In this document: positions 20,410 through 30,820 of the stretch, one piece after another | How the letters are laid out: the number at the start of each line of letters is the position of its first letter | Position numbering within the stretch: the first letter of the stretch is position 1 | From: Beauveria sp. NWAFU-1 | Lineage: Eukaryota; Ascomycota; Sordariomycetes; Hypocreales; Cordycipitaceae | Reading direction: 5' to 3' | NCBI GenBank assembly: GCA_024472245.1 | Contig: JANBXD010000008.1 | Coordinates: 868,001-932,000 of the forward strand | Length of the DNA: 64,000 bases | Translations under genes and position numbers: made by a program | Notes under the pieces: model-generated | What the model was told of the DNA's origin: nothing | The model's database searches: none | The model's input: only the letters and a program-made list of their open reading frames with translations

Positions 20410-22643
20410 ATGAGGACGAGAAGGTCGAATCGCACAAAAAGATATGCTGTGGAGAAGTATAGCTTTGACGATAGCTCCGCTGGAGAGGATACGACCCCCC
20501 AGCGCCATAGCAAGGCCGAAGAGCAGGACGCCAACTTTGACAATGAGGCAGCCGGTGACGATCCAGAGGAAGTAGAGCACGATGAGGGCGACGCAGAAGA
20601 GGATGACGACACCAGCATAAGCGAAGCAGAGAGTGTTGAGGTTAACACTACTCCCGCACGACGTCGTGCAGCAAAGTCGGCGTTGAAAAAGGCACCGCAA
20701 ACAGCCCCTAAACAAGCAATCAAGGCAGCCAAGCTTACTGGAGGCTACCTAGAGATTCCGCTGGCCACACAAGAGGGCAGCCACCAGCCCAAGACATACA
20801 TTGGCCCCAATGACCGTGCGGTGCGCCGCCACCATCTCGTTTCAGCGTGGTACGGGCCGAGCGAGGAACGCATGGAGACGGTGCAGGCCCTACTCGATCG
20901 CTGGTTTCAGTGGCCAGTGCTGCCGCCGAGAAACCCCAAGGACGAGTCGACGGTGCCGTCCAAGGGCGCGTGGCTGGAAGACTATGCGGCCAGGGAATTG
21001 GTGCTGGCCGCTGCTTGGCGTGCCAAAGTTGAGGCGGCAATGGGTGGCCACCCACCACTGCGAGGCCTGTCACCAGCAGAGGCTGCGCCGTATAGGTTTT
21101 CGACGCACAGCATGCCTGTGCTCGTCGGGCCTGGGGCCTCAGAAGAGGTTTTGTTTGTTCCTGGTAGTGGATACGCGTTATCACAAGCAGGGGTACCATT
21201 CGACTACGATCAGAGCGAGGACAGGGAACCGAGCGGATGGATGTTCGACACGGGGGGTATTGTCACGAGCATGGACTGGGCACCGAGATTCCACGATCAA
21301 ACGACGCAGCTCCTCGCGGTTGCGGTTATGCCCCACGCCGACCAAGAGGCTCACGAATTTTCAGATGAGGCAGCCAAGACGCAATTTCAGTCTCGCGGTA
21401 CGGTGCAGCTGTGGGAGGTGCAAGGAGATACGATTGATACGGGTTCGGCGATGACAACAACCTTGCCTCCCAGGCTCACGAGAACGTTGTGTCTCCCTCA
21501 TGGTAGGGCGAGGCGGGTACGGTGGAATCCGGTGGGAGGCCTGCTCGCGGTGTTGTGCGCAGACGGGGCAGTGTATGTGTTTGAAGCCGATGGTCATGGT
21601 ACCGAAGAATTTGGTAAGTGCAAGCGAACCTTGTTTTAGGGCGTCTTTTCGCTAACTTTCCAACAGAGGAGCTCCTAAATCCTGTCGCCGTCTTGTTTTT
21701 GCAAGACGAAGCTGGCATCGATGCCACAGCCATGAGCTGGGCCAATATGAACAGGCTGGTGTTGGGCTACTCGGATGGATCTGTAGCACTGTGGTCCATC
21801 TTCCCTTGCCTTTTACTGTCTCGGCATGCTGTTCATCACAGCCACGTCGTGGAGCTCGCCACAGGCTACCCAAGCATGCCGTACATTGTTGCTGCGACGC
21901 CTCTAGGCGGCACCATGCGTGTCCTGGATCTAGAGGCCCCGAGTTACGAGTTTACAGAAGTCCAGGCCATCAACGTAGTGACGCAGCCCGGTCTTTTGGC
22001 CTGGAGCGACCAGATGTTGGGCTTCTTTTCCATCTATCCCTCTGCACGCGTGAACAATACTGTTATTGGGTTCATGCACCACGCCAACTTTCCGCTCTTC
22101 CGTACGACATTTACAGGGGATAGTTTTCCGTCGTGCATCGCGACTGGTAAAACACATCCATTTCTACTAATTGGATTGATGGACGGCTCGGTATGGTGTA
22201 TTAACCCACAAGTCGAGCACTTTAATAGCCGAAGCGATGCCACATATCGTCTTCGCCTATTCCAGCACGAGCACCGACCACATTGCTTGTTCTCGCGAGA
22301 CTCGCCGGCGGGCATGCGAGGAGCATCACGCGTAATCCAGGGGTTCGAGGTGGAAAAGAATCGAAACCCCAAGAACGAGACGCAGCCTGCCACGAAGAAG
22401 GGCAAGGCGGTGAAGAGGAAGAAGAGCACAGCAGCAGCGGTGGAGAACGCCGACGACGATGAGGACGAAGTGCTCAGGTCAAGCGACGCTTCGCGTGCAG
22501 CGCTGCACGAGCCTCTGACAAGAGTAACGGCAATGGAGTGGAATCCAAACGACGGCTACGGTTGCTGGGCGGCGGCGGCCATGGGCTCAGGGCTTGTCCG
22601 AATCATGGATCTGGGCATCGAGAACAAGGATGATGACGAGTAA
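20410..22643 (+). CDS. tfc6: Transcription factor TFIIIC WD-repeat subunit, Tfc6/Sfc6-like
   Basis: Exons 20410-21613 and 21667-22643 give 726 residues. The intron has GTAAGT, a CGCTAAC branch and CAACAG, and joins TEEF to EELL. The N-terminal 110 residues are charged and low-complexity (acidic stretch around 25-90, then an Arg/Lys/Ala stretch), as expected for a nuclear DNA-associated protein. The rest reads as WD40-type strands (IVTSMDWAPRF, RRVRWNPVGGLLAVL, AMSWANMNRLVLGYSDGSV, FLLIGLMDGSVW, VTAMEWNPNDGYGCW). A basic KKGKAVKRKKS stretch near residue 655 could be a nuclear signal. TFIIIC binds the A and B boxes of tRNA genes and recruits TFIIIB and RNA polymerase III. It is convergent with the PAQR gene, with 65 bases between stops. 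Confidence 0.85.
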
Positions 22644-22708
22644 AACAATACCAAGTTTGATTGGATATGATGTAACGCTAATGTATCACTGACAATATTG
22701 TGCCGTAT

Positions 22709-23825
22709 CTATGGACATTGTGAACCATTGGCTGTGTGATGGTAGTCGAATGCCTTGGCCATGCCGTAGAAGTGTGTGGCTGCAGCAAGAAGCACAAAGA
22801 CGTGAAAGATTTGATGCGAACTGCCCCAAATGTCGAATTTGCCTGGAAAGCTCCTCTCTGGCCAGCGTGCCTAGAAAGCCACAGTTGTTAGCAGTTTCGT
22901 TCCTCGTGGACGGAAATACAGGGCACTTGCAGCATAGAGCACAGCACCAAAGATGTACATGGCGCCCTGGAGAATGACCCAGCTCAGACCCATGCGATGC
23001 TCAAAGTACTGGTAGCCGTGGCGGCGAATGCCATGGACAATGGGCACGACACCAGAGACGCCCAGACTGATAAACATGGCGGCACGGTATGGACGCCATT
23101 CCGACGTACGGAAGCGCTCGACCCAGGAGACGGTCGCGCAGCCGGCCCCCAAAGCGCACATCTACGCCCCAGATCCATCCCTTTGTTAGTTGTCATGGCA
23201 TACAAGGGGGAAAACGAACTGCTTTTTGGGGGGGGGCAATATTATTCTTTCTTATTTTTCAACGTACGACGTAGAGATAGAGCCAGAACAGCAAGGGCTC
23301 GCAATAGAAGCCATAGTACAGCGCGGGCACGTAGCTCCCGACAATGAGGGCGACGATGCCCGTGTAGTCGAGCTTGTTGCCCCATTTGGCGACAGCCTGG
23401 CTGTGGTCGAGCACGGCGTGAAAGGTGGCGCTCATGCCGAGGCAGACGACGGCGCCGCCAAAGAAGCAGGCAAAGACGGCCACATCGGTGGCGTCGGCCG
23501 ACTCGTAGTAGCGCGGCGCGACGACGACGCGCAGCACGTAGGCGGCGCCCGCGACGACGGCGACGACGGCGCCCAGCAGGTGCGTCCAGATGTTGACCGA
23601 CTCGTTGTGCAGGTAGAGCAGCGAGCGCGCGGCGTGCGAGTAGGAGCCCCGGATCTGGCGGTACCCGCCAAGGATAAAGGCGTTGTCGCGGCGCCACGCG
23701 GGCAGGTCGTCCCAGAGCTGCAGGAGGGTGTCCTCGACCGAGTGCTCAATCGTCTTGGCGGCGCTGACGGCTGAGGCGGCGAACGAGGAGGACCTGCGCC
23801 GGCGGACGGTGGATGTGGTGGCCAT
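22709..23825 (-). CDS. PAQR/AdipoR-family seven-helix membrane protein (Izh-like)
   Basis: Exons 23825-23268, 23161-22931 and 22870-22709 give 316 residues. Intron 1 has GTACGT, a CTAAC branch and GTAG. Intron 2 (22930-22871) only fits if its donor is GC (GCAAGT) with a GCTAAC branch and TTTCTAG acceptor; this restores LYA-ARWPER in frame. After a basic N-terminus come family motifs HNESVNIWTH (73-82), SATFH (132-136), DYTG (153-156) and a C-terminal HQIFH (282-286). The three histidines at about 136, 282 and 286 plus the Asp/Ser near helices 2-3 correspond to the zinc site of adiponectin receptors. Fungal members influence zinc and sterol metabolism. Automatic pipelines often label such proteins hemolysin III; there is no toxin evidence here. 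Confidence 0.9.
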
Positions 23826-25224
23826 GGGGGGGGAGTTTTGGCTTCAGGTGCTTCGGAGTGTGGGTTTACTGCAGGTTGTTGATAATTTTGTCGCCATGTT
23901 TTGGATGAACTAGCTTTTATGATATAACATAACTAAATAGTGATGGGCAGACAGAACTTGTTTGTTGGAATGGGTCTGCCGCGTTTTGTTGGGGCTCACA
24001 TGGGAATTCTTGTCGGCGCGCTCCGAGGCTCGCTGATGGTGTTGCAAACGACGAGTGGAAAAAATGCTATTATTCGAGTCAATTAATACGTCGGCATCGG
24101 AATCATCTTGTGGGATATGATTCTAGCGAAAAATAATTATCCCTGCTGATTGACAAGCGTAAATCGCTATTCGCCGAGTTTGGTTTAAGCACTCCCCAGC
24201 ACGTTGCACGTTCTCACCAGGCACGAGGTCAAGCGTATATATTTTACTCTCACATCTCTACTAGATTCTCAAACAACCTTTCATTCTTACAGCGTTCCAG
24301 TTCCAACGGGATCGTTAACACGCTAAATTTATAGAAAAGACTAATATTAACAGCTTAGATAGGGTCAGCAACAAGCAACATTCTCTCACCATCCCCTCAT
24401 CATTTCCTCGTGAATAGTAGACTCATAGCTCCCGGGTAGTGTCTACGAATCCATCGAACCTCGCAGCATCTCGTCTCTCGTTTTTTGCACTCCATCAGAA
24501 ACGAATCCGTCCCATATCATCCCGTGCGACGCCGCGGTAAAGTGCAGGCAGCGTCTACTCCCGAGGCGCATACGCCACTGTAGCACAAGTGGCACCCCCT
24601 CTGTATGCAATTAAAAAGGGTCATACAGAATGGCAATTGTACCACGCAGTCGGCGGCCAGACGGCTTCTCACTCGTATTCGAAAACTTGGCTCTAACAAT
24701 GCAGTAAAGTACAGTCAAAGAAAATAGTCGCCATCATCAAAATAATCCACCTCAGTCGGATGTACACAGAAGCATTCGACGGCGTTATTAAAGAGCGCCG
24801 CCAAGCTCGGAAGAAAGGTGAAAGCATTCGGAAAATGGCCTGAAATTGACTTGATGGCACTGCCAACACATAACTGATGCTGCAACTTACAAGCTGCAAG
24901 TGTAGTTGGCCGCTGGCCACCCAGATTTGCAATGGCGTCGTCTTGAGTCCGCCCCAGTCGCTCTCCTCTGTGCCTGACCTGTGTCCAAAGTCGCTTCCAT
25001 GACTGAAATAATTATGTAACTTGATCCATGTCTGCTACTATCCGAAGAGCGATGCAAGATGGAGTCGTTAGCGTTCGCGACATCACGGCCGATGGCAGTG
25101 CTCGAATCCATATGGGCAGCTTTGTCACCTACGTCCACCACTATGCAGAAGCGTACGGTAAAACGTCTTGTTCACTACTCTCCGAAATCGTTTGCTCATT
25201 TGAAAGGAGCACGTGTAACTGCCG
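23826..25224. other. Intergenic region
   Basis: AT-rich promoter-like sequence upstream of the PAQR gene and unassigned sequence before the TPR relic. Nothing else recognisable. Confidence 0.5.
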
Positions 25225-26552
25225 CCCGACCCATTCATGTATTGATGGCCATGAAATACTTGCCGGGGTTGTGCAAGAGATGAGAGAGTTGGAAGAAACG
25301 GAAGCATCCGTCACCAATATTCTATACACTCTAAAGTCAAACTCCCGGCCGACTCTCACCGCACACTGCTGGCTATGATGAATCTAGCGAGCATCTACTT
25401 TTCGTAAGAGAGATGCAAAGATTGCTGAAGAGCTACACTTGCATGTCATCAGTAAAGAGACTGCCAAGGCAGGGCCGGAATATTATGATACACAGAATTG
25501 CGAGTCCGCGCTGGCAACAACATACTACTCAGTATCAGCCAAGGAAGCGGAGTCGCTCGAAGTTTAGGGAATCGGAACTTTTCAGATGGGTTCTCGGTCT
25601 AAACATCACGAGACTTTGCCAGGAAGGCGTAACCACAATACGTCGCAAGATGAGCTTCGCTGAATTGACATGGGTGAAAGAGTCTCGAGGGCTTGGATAC
25701 AGTAGCCTCCATTCATATACAGATGTCTCAGTCTTACAAAGTCCGCTGCGGTGGCGAATATGTGAAGTCTTTGTCCTGCATAAAACACGTAGGCGCATGA
25801 GCAGAAAACAAGGCCTCTTGATTGAGGCAGGAGAGCTGCCATGCAAACTTTGAAGGCTCTGAAAGCGAAGTTTGGTCCGCAATATGTAAACACACAGGGG
25901 GCAACGCGAAGTCTGGAGAATATTGCTGGATACGGGCGAGCTTACAGAGGCGGAACTTCTGGCTCGAAATAGTTTCCGCGGTCTTGAGATAGATCTTGCC
26001 CCACTGGCATTTTGAATCTGCGGCAAGATTCGTTTTCAACACAGTGCAGAAACAAGCCATAGTCGAGAAGAATCGAGAGATGTGGCTGCACAGCTTTTCG
26101 ACGAGTACGTTGAGGTTTGCAGGCGGCAAAATGGGGGAGACAACATGGCAGTCGCTCAGGTCATGTTCCCTAAGCCATGCAATTTGGTGAGATGGATGTG
26201 CACGAGCAAGGTTGCCGCGTGGCCGAGTCTTGCTTCAGCATCTACACTCGCGTCGCTGGACCAGAAGATCCTGGGGTACCGGGTAGATGGCCTGGCTCGC
26301 GAATTTTTGGGACAATCATGGATGGTATCGCGAGTCCATCGCGCTGCTGAGAGAGTGCGTGGCGCTGCTCCAAAAAGTCCTTGGACAACAGCACCCCGAC
26401 TCAGAGTACGTCGCGAGGTGCTATGCGAAATGCTGAAAGAGTTGGAGGAGCAGGGCGAAGAGCATTCGGACGAGAAGGGTCATCCTTTTGACACTTGCGA
26501 GGCCTGTTTGGCTAGTAGAGCCGCCCGCGAGCTTGCGTTGCAGGTCATGTAG
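25225..26552 (+). pseudogene. Decayed tetratricopeptide-repeat array (kinesin-light-chain/NLR-type TPRs)
   Basis: Successive TPR-like units are visible but in shifting frames and with stops. They include HVLMAMKYL near 25235, ELEETEASVTNILYTL near 25290, RTLLAMMNLASIYF near 25360-25398, AEELHLHVISKETAK then YYDTQNCESALATTYYS near 25430-25530, FQMGSRSKHHETL near 25580-25612, TLKALKAKFGPQYVNTQ near 25848-25895, TEAELLARNSFRGLEIDL near 25945-26000, and SIALLRECVALLQKVLG then HPDSEYVARCYAK near 26336-26430. This spacing and the G-x-x-H-P-D-S/T motif are those of fungal TPR_10/TPR_12 arrays found behind NB-ARC, NACHT or patatin-like domains. I found no such N-terminal domain upstream. The repeats need many frame changes, so the gene is dead. 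Confidence 0.7.
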
Positions 26553-26681
26553 CCTCGCTTGTCACGAAGCAGCATTTATATGGGGTAAAATGGCGAAGTA
26601 AGCAGTCGTCAACCGTAAACTCAATAATCTATTCTCTGCATGGTGTAATCATTCGCTAAATCGCTTTGCGCAGCACTTGGA

Positions 26682-27104
26682 TTATTTCTTGCCACTCTTC
26701 TTGATGCCTTGGCCTCCCAGACTGATGGGGCCTTTCTTGCCAGCCGCCGCTTTCGCTTCGGCGAGAATTTTCTTGTCTGTAAGCGGGCATCCTGGTTAGC
26801 ATTGCCTGGTAGCAGGGTGATGACAAGATTCCTGGCGGGTGGGCTCCTACTTTTCGCAGCCTCTGCCTTGCCGTTGTCCTCGTCGTCAGAGTCCGGCGCC
26901 TTGCCGGACAGGAAGGCCTCCTTTCTCTTCTTTGCTTCGTCCGTCTGTACCTTGGTAAGAGGTTTCTTTGTACCACCTGCAGAATATCTCCCATGTTAGA
27001 CCATGCAATACATTAGCCATGCAATAGAATGCAGGCAAACTGCGACCAGAGCCTGTCGCGGAGATGGTAGCGAGTCACATGCCTTGTCTGGATTGGCCGC
27101 CCAT
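26682..27104 (-). CDS. Small TMA7-like protein (three exons)
   Basis: Exons 27104-27083, 26976-26851 and 26776-26682 give 80 residues: MGGQSRQGGTKKPL at the start and GKKGP-SLGGQGIKKSGKK-type residues at the end. The glycine/lysine N-terminus followed by a KKPL motif and the C-terminal KKGP...GIKKSGKK are hallmarks of translation-machinery-associated protein 7, a small ribosome-associated protein. It is longer than usual (about 64 residues) because of an acidic SDDEDNGK insert around 37-44. Intron 1 (27082-26977) needs a GC donor (GCATGT) with a TCTAAC branch and CTGCAG; intron 2 (26850-26777) has GTAGGA, GCTAACC and TTACAG. No alternative GT donor keeps frame. It is divergent from the PRP4 gene across 555 bases. 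Confidence 0.7.
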
Positions 27105-27659
27105 TTTTCTTTATTAACGAAGAAATCTTCTGCAATCGTGCGTCGTTTATAGGGCTTGGAATCTCGGTGTGCTGCCGAATCGATGCGATATTGTCGAGAT
27201 GGGTCAAAATTTCACGCATTCAACAATCAGACATAAGAGGCTACGACCTCACAATGGCGCTTCCCGAAAAGTCTGTAGACAACGCTGCTTTAAAGATGTG
27301 GGGGTTCGTGGATTTTGTCTCCATATATTCTTAAAGCAGCAACGCCATGTTCGCGGAACATCGTTAGGCATCCTCTCTCATTTCGCTCCAGTAGAGGCTT
27401 TTCCATTACAAAACCTTCACGTCCTCAACGAAGCAACAGAGAGTTACTGCTCGTGCCCAATCCCCTCCAATTCATTGCAAAAATATACTCCAGAGCCATC
27501 CGTTCCCTCACAGATCCCCCGATGACCTGAGGCTACGAGTCGCGCTGAACCGGTTCGACCACAACCTGTTTAACATTGCTTTGGAATTGCTTAGTGCTGA
27601 CACTTGCCGTTGCTCCTCATTCTAAAGATCCCGAAAGGGTCGCAGCGCAAAGCTTTATC
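27105..27659. promoter_or_regulatory. Shared promoter region between the TMA7-like gene and PRP4
   Basis: A 555-base divergent intergenic region. No gene is seen in it. An in-frame upstream ATG at 27576 could extend PRP4 by 28 residues, but these look like leader sequence. Confidence 0.5.
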
Positions 27660-30600
27660 ATGTCGAGTTCCGACGAGGGCGAAATTCTCGAAGCCAAAGG
27701 GGGCGATTTGAAGGCATCTCCACTGCCGCGCACAGAAGGAAGCAGCGTTGACCGTCGAGACAGACTATATAGCCGGGACTCGCCCGATCGAGACTCTCGG
27801 AAAAGCCGCTCTCCCAGAGGCTACAAGCGCGGCCGCGATGACTACGATGCACGCAGCCGGCGACGCGATGCGCCTGGCCAGTCCCGCTCGGACCGCGACA
27901 ACCGTGACGACTATAAGCGCTCCAGGGTATCATATGACGACTTGGACCGATCCTCTGGACGAGATATAGATCAGAGAGCTATCTCAAACCGAAGCCGGGA
28001 TTGGAGTCGCGACCGTTACAATGGCAATGAACGCGATCGTCGCCACCGAAGCCGCTCGCCAGCCCCTCGCTCCCGCCATGACGACCAGGGCGATAGTGGA
28101 CGGAACGCTCGAGGCGCTCGCCGCGCCTCCCCAGGACGGCGCAATCACGGTCTTGAATACGATGACTACCGCGACTCTACCACGGCAAGTTCTGGGTCAA
28201 GGCGTAGCACCGGCGCGTCAGTGCCTCCCGCAGCCAATGGAGATGCTAAATCACACAACAACAGTTCAAAGACTGGTACCGCTGCTCATAGCGAAGCCGT
28301 GTCAAAGTCAAAGTCAGTGCATTTCGCAGAGTTTGACAGCAGCGGAAATCTGACCAGCGACAGAGAGCAACCTGCTGCTGAGCCTGATCACGACTATGAC
28401 AATGAAGAACAATTCGATGAAGAGGCCGAGATTGAACGTCGCCGCAAACGACGCGAAGCACTTCTTGCAAAAGCTACTCCTGCGACACCATTACTCCTTC
28501 AGGCTGTTGGGGCTACGGAAAAGGTCCGCGCAGCCTCACCAGTCGTTTCGGATGGTACTCCCGACCAGGAGACGCCACAGACACCACAGTCAAGCAAGTA
28601 TTGCCTATGCTTACCAGGTCACCGCATTCTAACACAGCTAGTCATGACGTCGCCTCGATCTCCAGGCTTCCATGATGCCATGTCGCCGGGAAGACTTGAT
28701 CTCACCGACGACCGGGCGCTGATGAATAGCCACGCTGCTCCGAAATACGATGAAGACGACGGCCCGTCGGCGGCTGACTACGATCCAATAATCGATATGA
28801 AAGAGGACGAACAGCGTGATGAGCTTCGGCAAGGTCATGCAGTAAACGGTATGCATGCGCAGGCTGATCAGTCGAACGGAGAGAAAGAGCCGAAAGGCGC
28901 GGGCGCAAATGAAGAGGATGATGACTTTGACATGTTTGCCGAGGAATTTGACGAGGACAAGTATGCGACGAAGCCAAGCAAAGGCGGCGACGAAGTAGTC
29001 GGTGACACTGGCAAGGGAGGCATCCTCGAAGGTGACGACAAGGACGGTTACTACAAGATGCGAGTCGGCGAGATCATCAACGGTCGCTACCAAATTCAGT
29101 CGACTCTTGGTCGAGGCATGTTTTCTGGCGTAGTACGTGCTCTCGATACAACGACAAAGATGCCAGTCGCTATCAAAATCATGCGAAACAACGATGCCCT
29201 CCGTAAAGGTGGCTACACTGAGATTGCCATTCTTGAGAAGCTCAACGCCGCCGACCCGGAGAATCGCAAGCACATTGTCAAGTTTGAGGTGTCGTTTGAT
29301 TACCGCGGTCACCTGTGCATGGTCTTTGAAAGCCTGAGCATGAACTTGCGTGAGGTGCTGCGAAAGTTTGGCAACAATGTCGGCATCAACCTTGGCGCTA
29401 CGCGAACATATGCATACCAAATACTTGTCGCATTAGCTCACATGCGCAAATGTAGCATCATTCATGCTGACTTGAAACCCGACAACATCTTGGTGAGTGT
29501 TTCGAAATGTCGCTCAAGACGAAAGATGACTAACTGAAACGCAGGTGAATGAAAATCGCAACATGCTAAAAATCTGCGACTTGGGAACAGCCATTGATCG
29601 ATCAGATGCGGCGACTGCCCACACCGAAATCACTCCATATCTCGTCAGTCGATTTTACCGTGCGCCGGAAATCATTTTGGGCATGTCGTATGATTACGGC
29701 GTCGACATGTGGTCTATCGGCTGTACCCTCTACGAGCTGTACACGGGCAAAATCCTCTTCGTCGGCGACAGCAATAATCAGATGCTCAAGGCTATTATGG
29801 AAATTCGCGGGCGGCTCACACCCAAGCTGTACAAGCGTGGTCAGCTCTCGGCCAGCCATTTCGATGACCTGGGTCAGTTTGTCAGCGTAGAGCACGACAA
29901 GATTCTCAACAAGGTATGTTGTTTTGCTTCTATTTTGGTGACTGGTTTCTGTCTCTTCTCCCTTGTTTCGCAACCACCACATGGTCATGTTTCTCTTTTT
30001 CCCTTTTTTTTTCACAACCAGCACATGGCCATGTTTCTCTGTTCCCTTATTTTCTACCACCACATGGCCATGTTTCTCTGTTCCCTTTTTTTGCAATCAC
30101 CACATGGTCATGTTGCTTTTCTCCCTTGTTTTGCAACCACCACATGGCCATGTTTCTGAGCAATATGCTGGATTGCTATTTTTGAACCGTGACCTGCATT
30201 AGCTCCGGGCGTGGTGGTGATAATAGCCCGACCCTCTAAGCGCCGAGGTGACTGCCCCTGCATTCGACGCCTCGCCTCCACCAGCTGGCAAGGCTATCCC
30301 TCAGCCAGTCAATCTGGGGTGAATGTGAAATCGCATCGCGGCGGCTACGGTCGCAGGTGGCCGCATCGTCGCCTTGGCCATGTGCGCGCATGAGAACTCC
30401 AGACCAGGGCAGCGAAGGATCCGAAACAGTGGATACGTCGGGTCACCAGTGTGAAAAGGCGAGGCTGTTTCTGCACGTCTAAACCGGCGCTGCGGTGGTA
30501 TCATCAAGGCTGGGCCGCGAAACGGATCTGCTCTACTCTCTTGCATCAAAAATATGACGAGTGATGTTTTGCTGACATGTGCTTTCCCATTCTAGACTGC

Positions 30601-30820
30601 CGTACGAACCCTGCCAGTGGTCAAGCCTGCGCGGGACCTCCGCACTCGCCTGATGGCTGCATCCTCGGGGATGAATGATGCGGAGATGAAGGACCTTAAC
30701 CACTTCGTCGACTTACTGGAGCAGTGTCTGGCGTTGAACCCAGACAAGCGGATCAAGCCCACCGAGGCACTGAAGCATCCGTTCTTCACGTCAAGGGCAT
30801 CGTCGTCGGTCAAGCGATGA
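27660..30820 (+). CDS. prp4: Serine/threonine protein kinase PRP4 (spliceosome-associated)
   Basis: Exons 27660-29492, 29545-29913 and 30596-30820 give 808 residues. Residues 30-200 are rich in RS, RD and RR dipeptides, an SR-like region, followed by an acidic linker. The kinase domain begins near residue 475 with GRGMFSGVV (483-491) and AIKIM; the catalytic loop is HADLKPDN (about 602) and the metal-binding motif is DLG (623-625), the atypical pair seen in PRP4 kinases, then SRFYRAPEI. PRP4 phosphorylates U4/U6.U5 tri-snRNP proteins during spliceosome activation. Intron 1 is 52 nt; intron 2 is 682 nt and carries a minisatellite. The short stretch SSKYCLCLPGHRILTQ near residue 315 has intron-like ends (GTATTG, CTAACACAG) but its removal would break the frame, so I keep it as coding. 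Confidence 0.93.
29971..30160. repeat. Minisatellite in PRP4 intron 2, about 40-base unit, five copies
   Basis: Units start near 29971, 30013, 30054, 30093 and 30134. Each holds CACCACATGG, YCATGTTTCTCT and a pyrimidine run ending in TTCCCTT plus T-runs. Three of the five units have the perfect 12-base palindrome ACATGGCCATGT. The array begins about 57 bases after the splice donor. Confidence 0.85.

Noticed and set aside
22709..23825. Toxin (hemolysin III) interpretation of the PAQR protein
   Set aside because: The motifs are those of adiponectin-receptor/Izh proteins; the hemolysin name is a historical family label.
28596..28642. Additional intron inside PRP4 exon 1
   Set aside because: Donor- and acceptor-like ends exist, but every combination tried introduces a stop or breaks the downstream frame.
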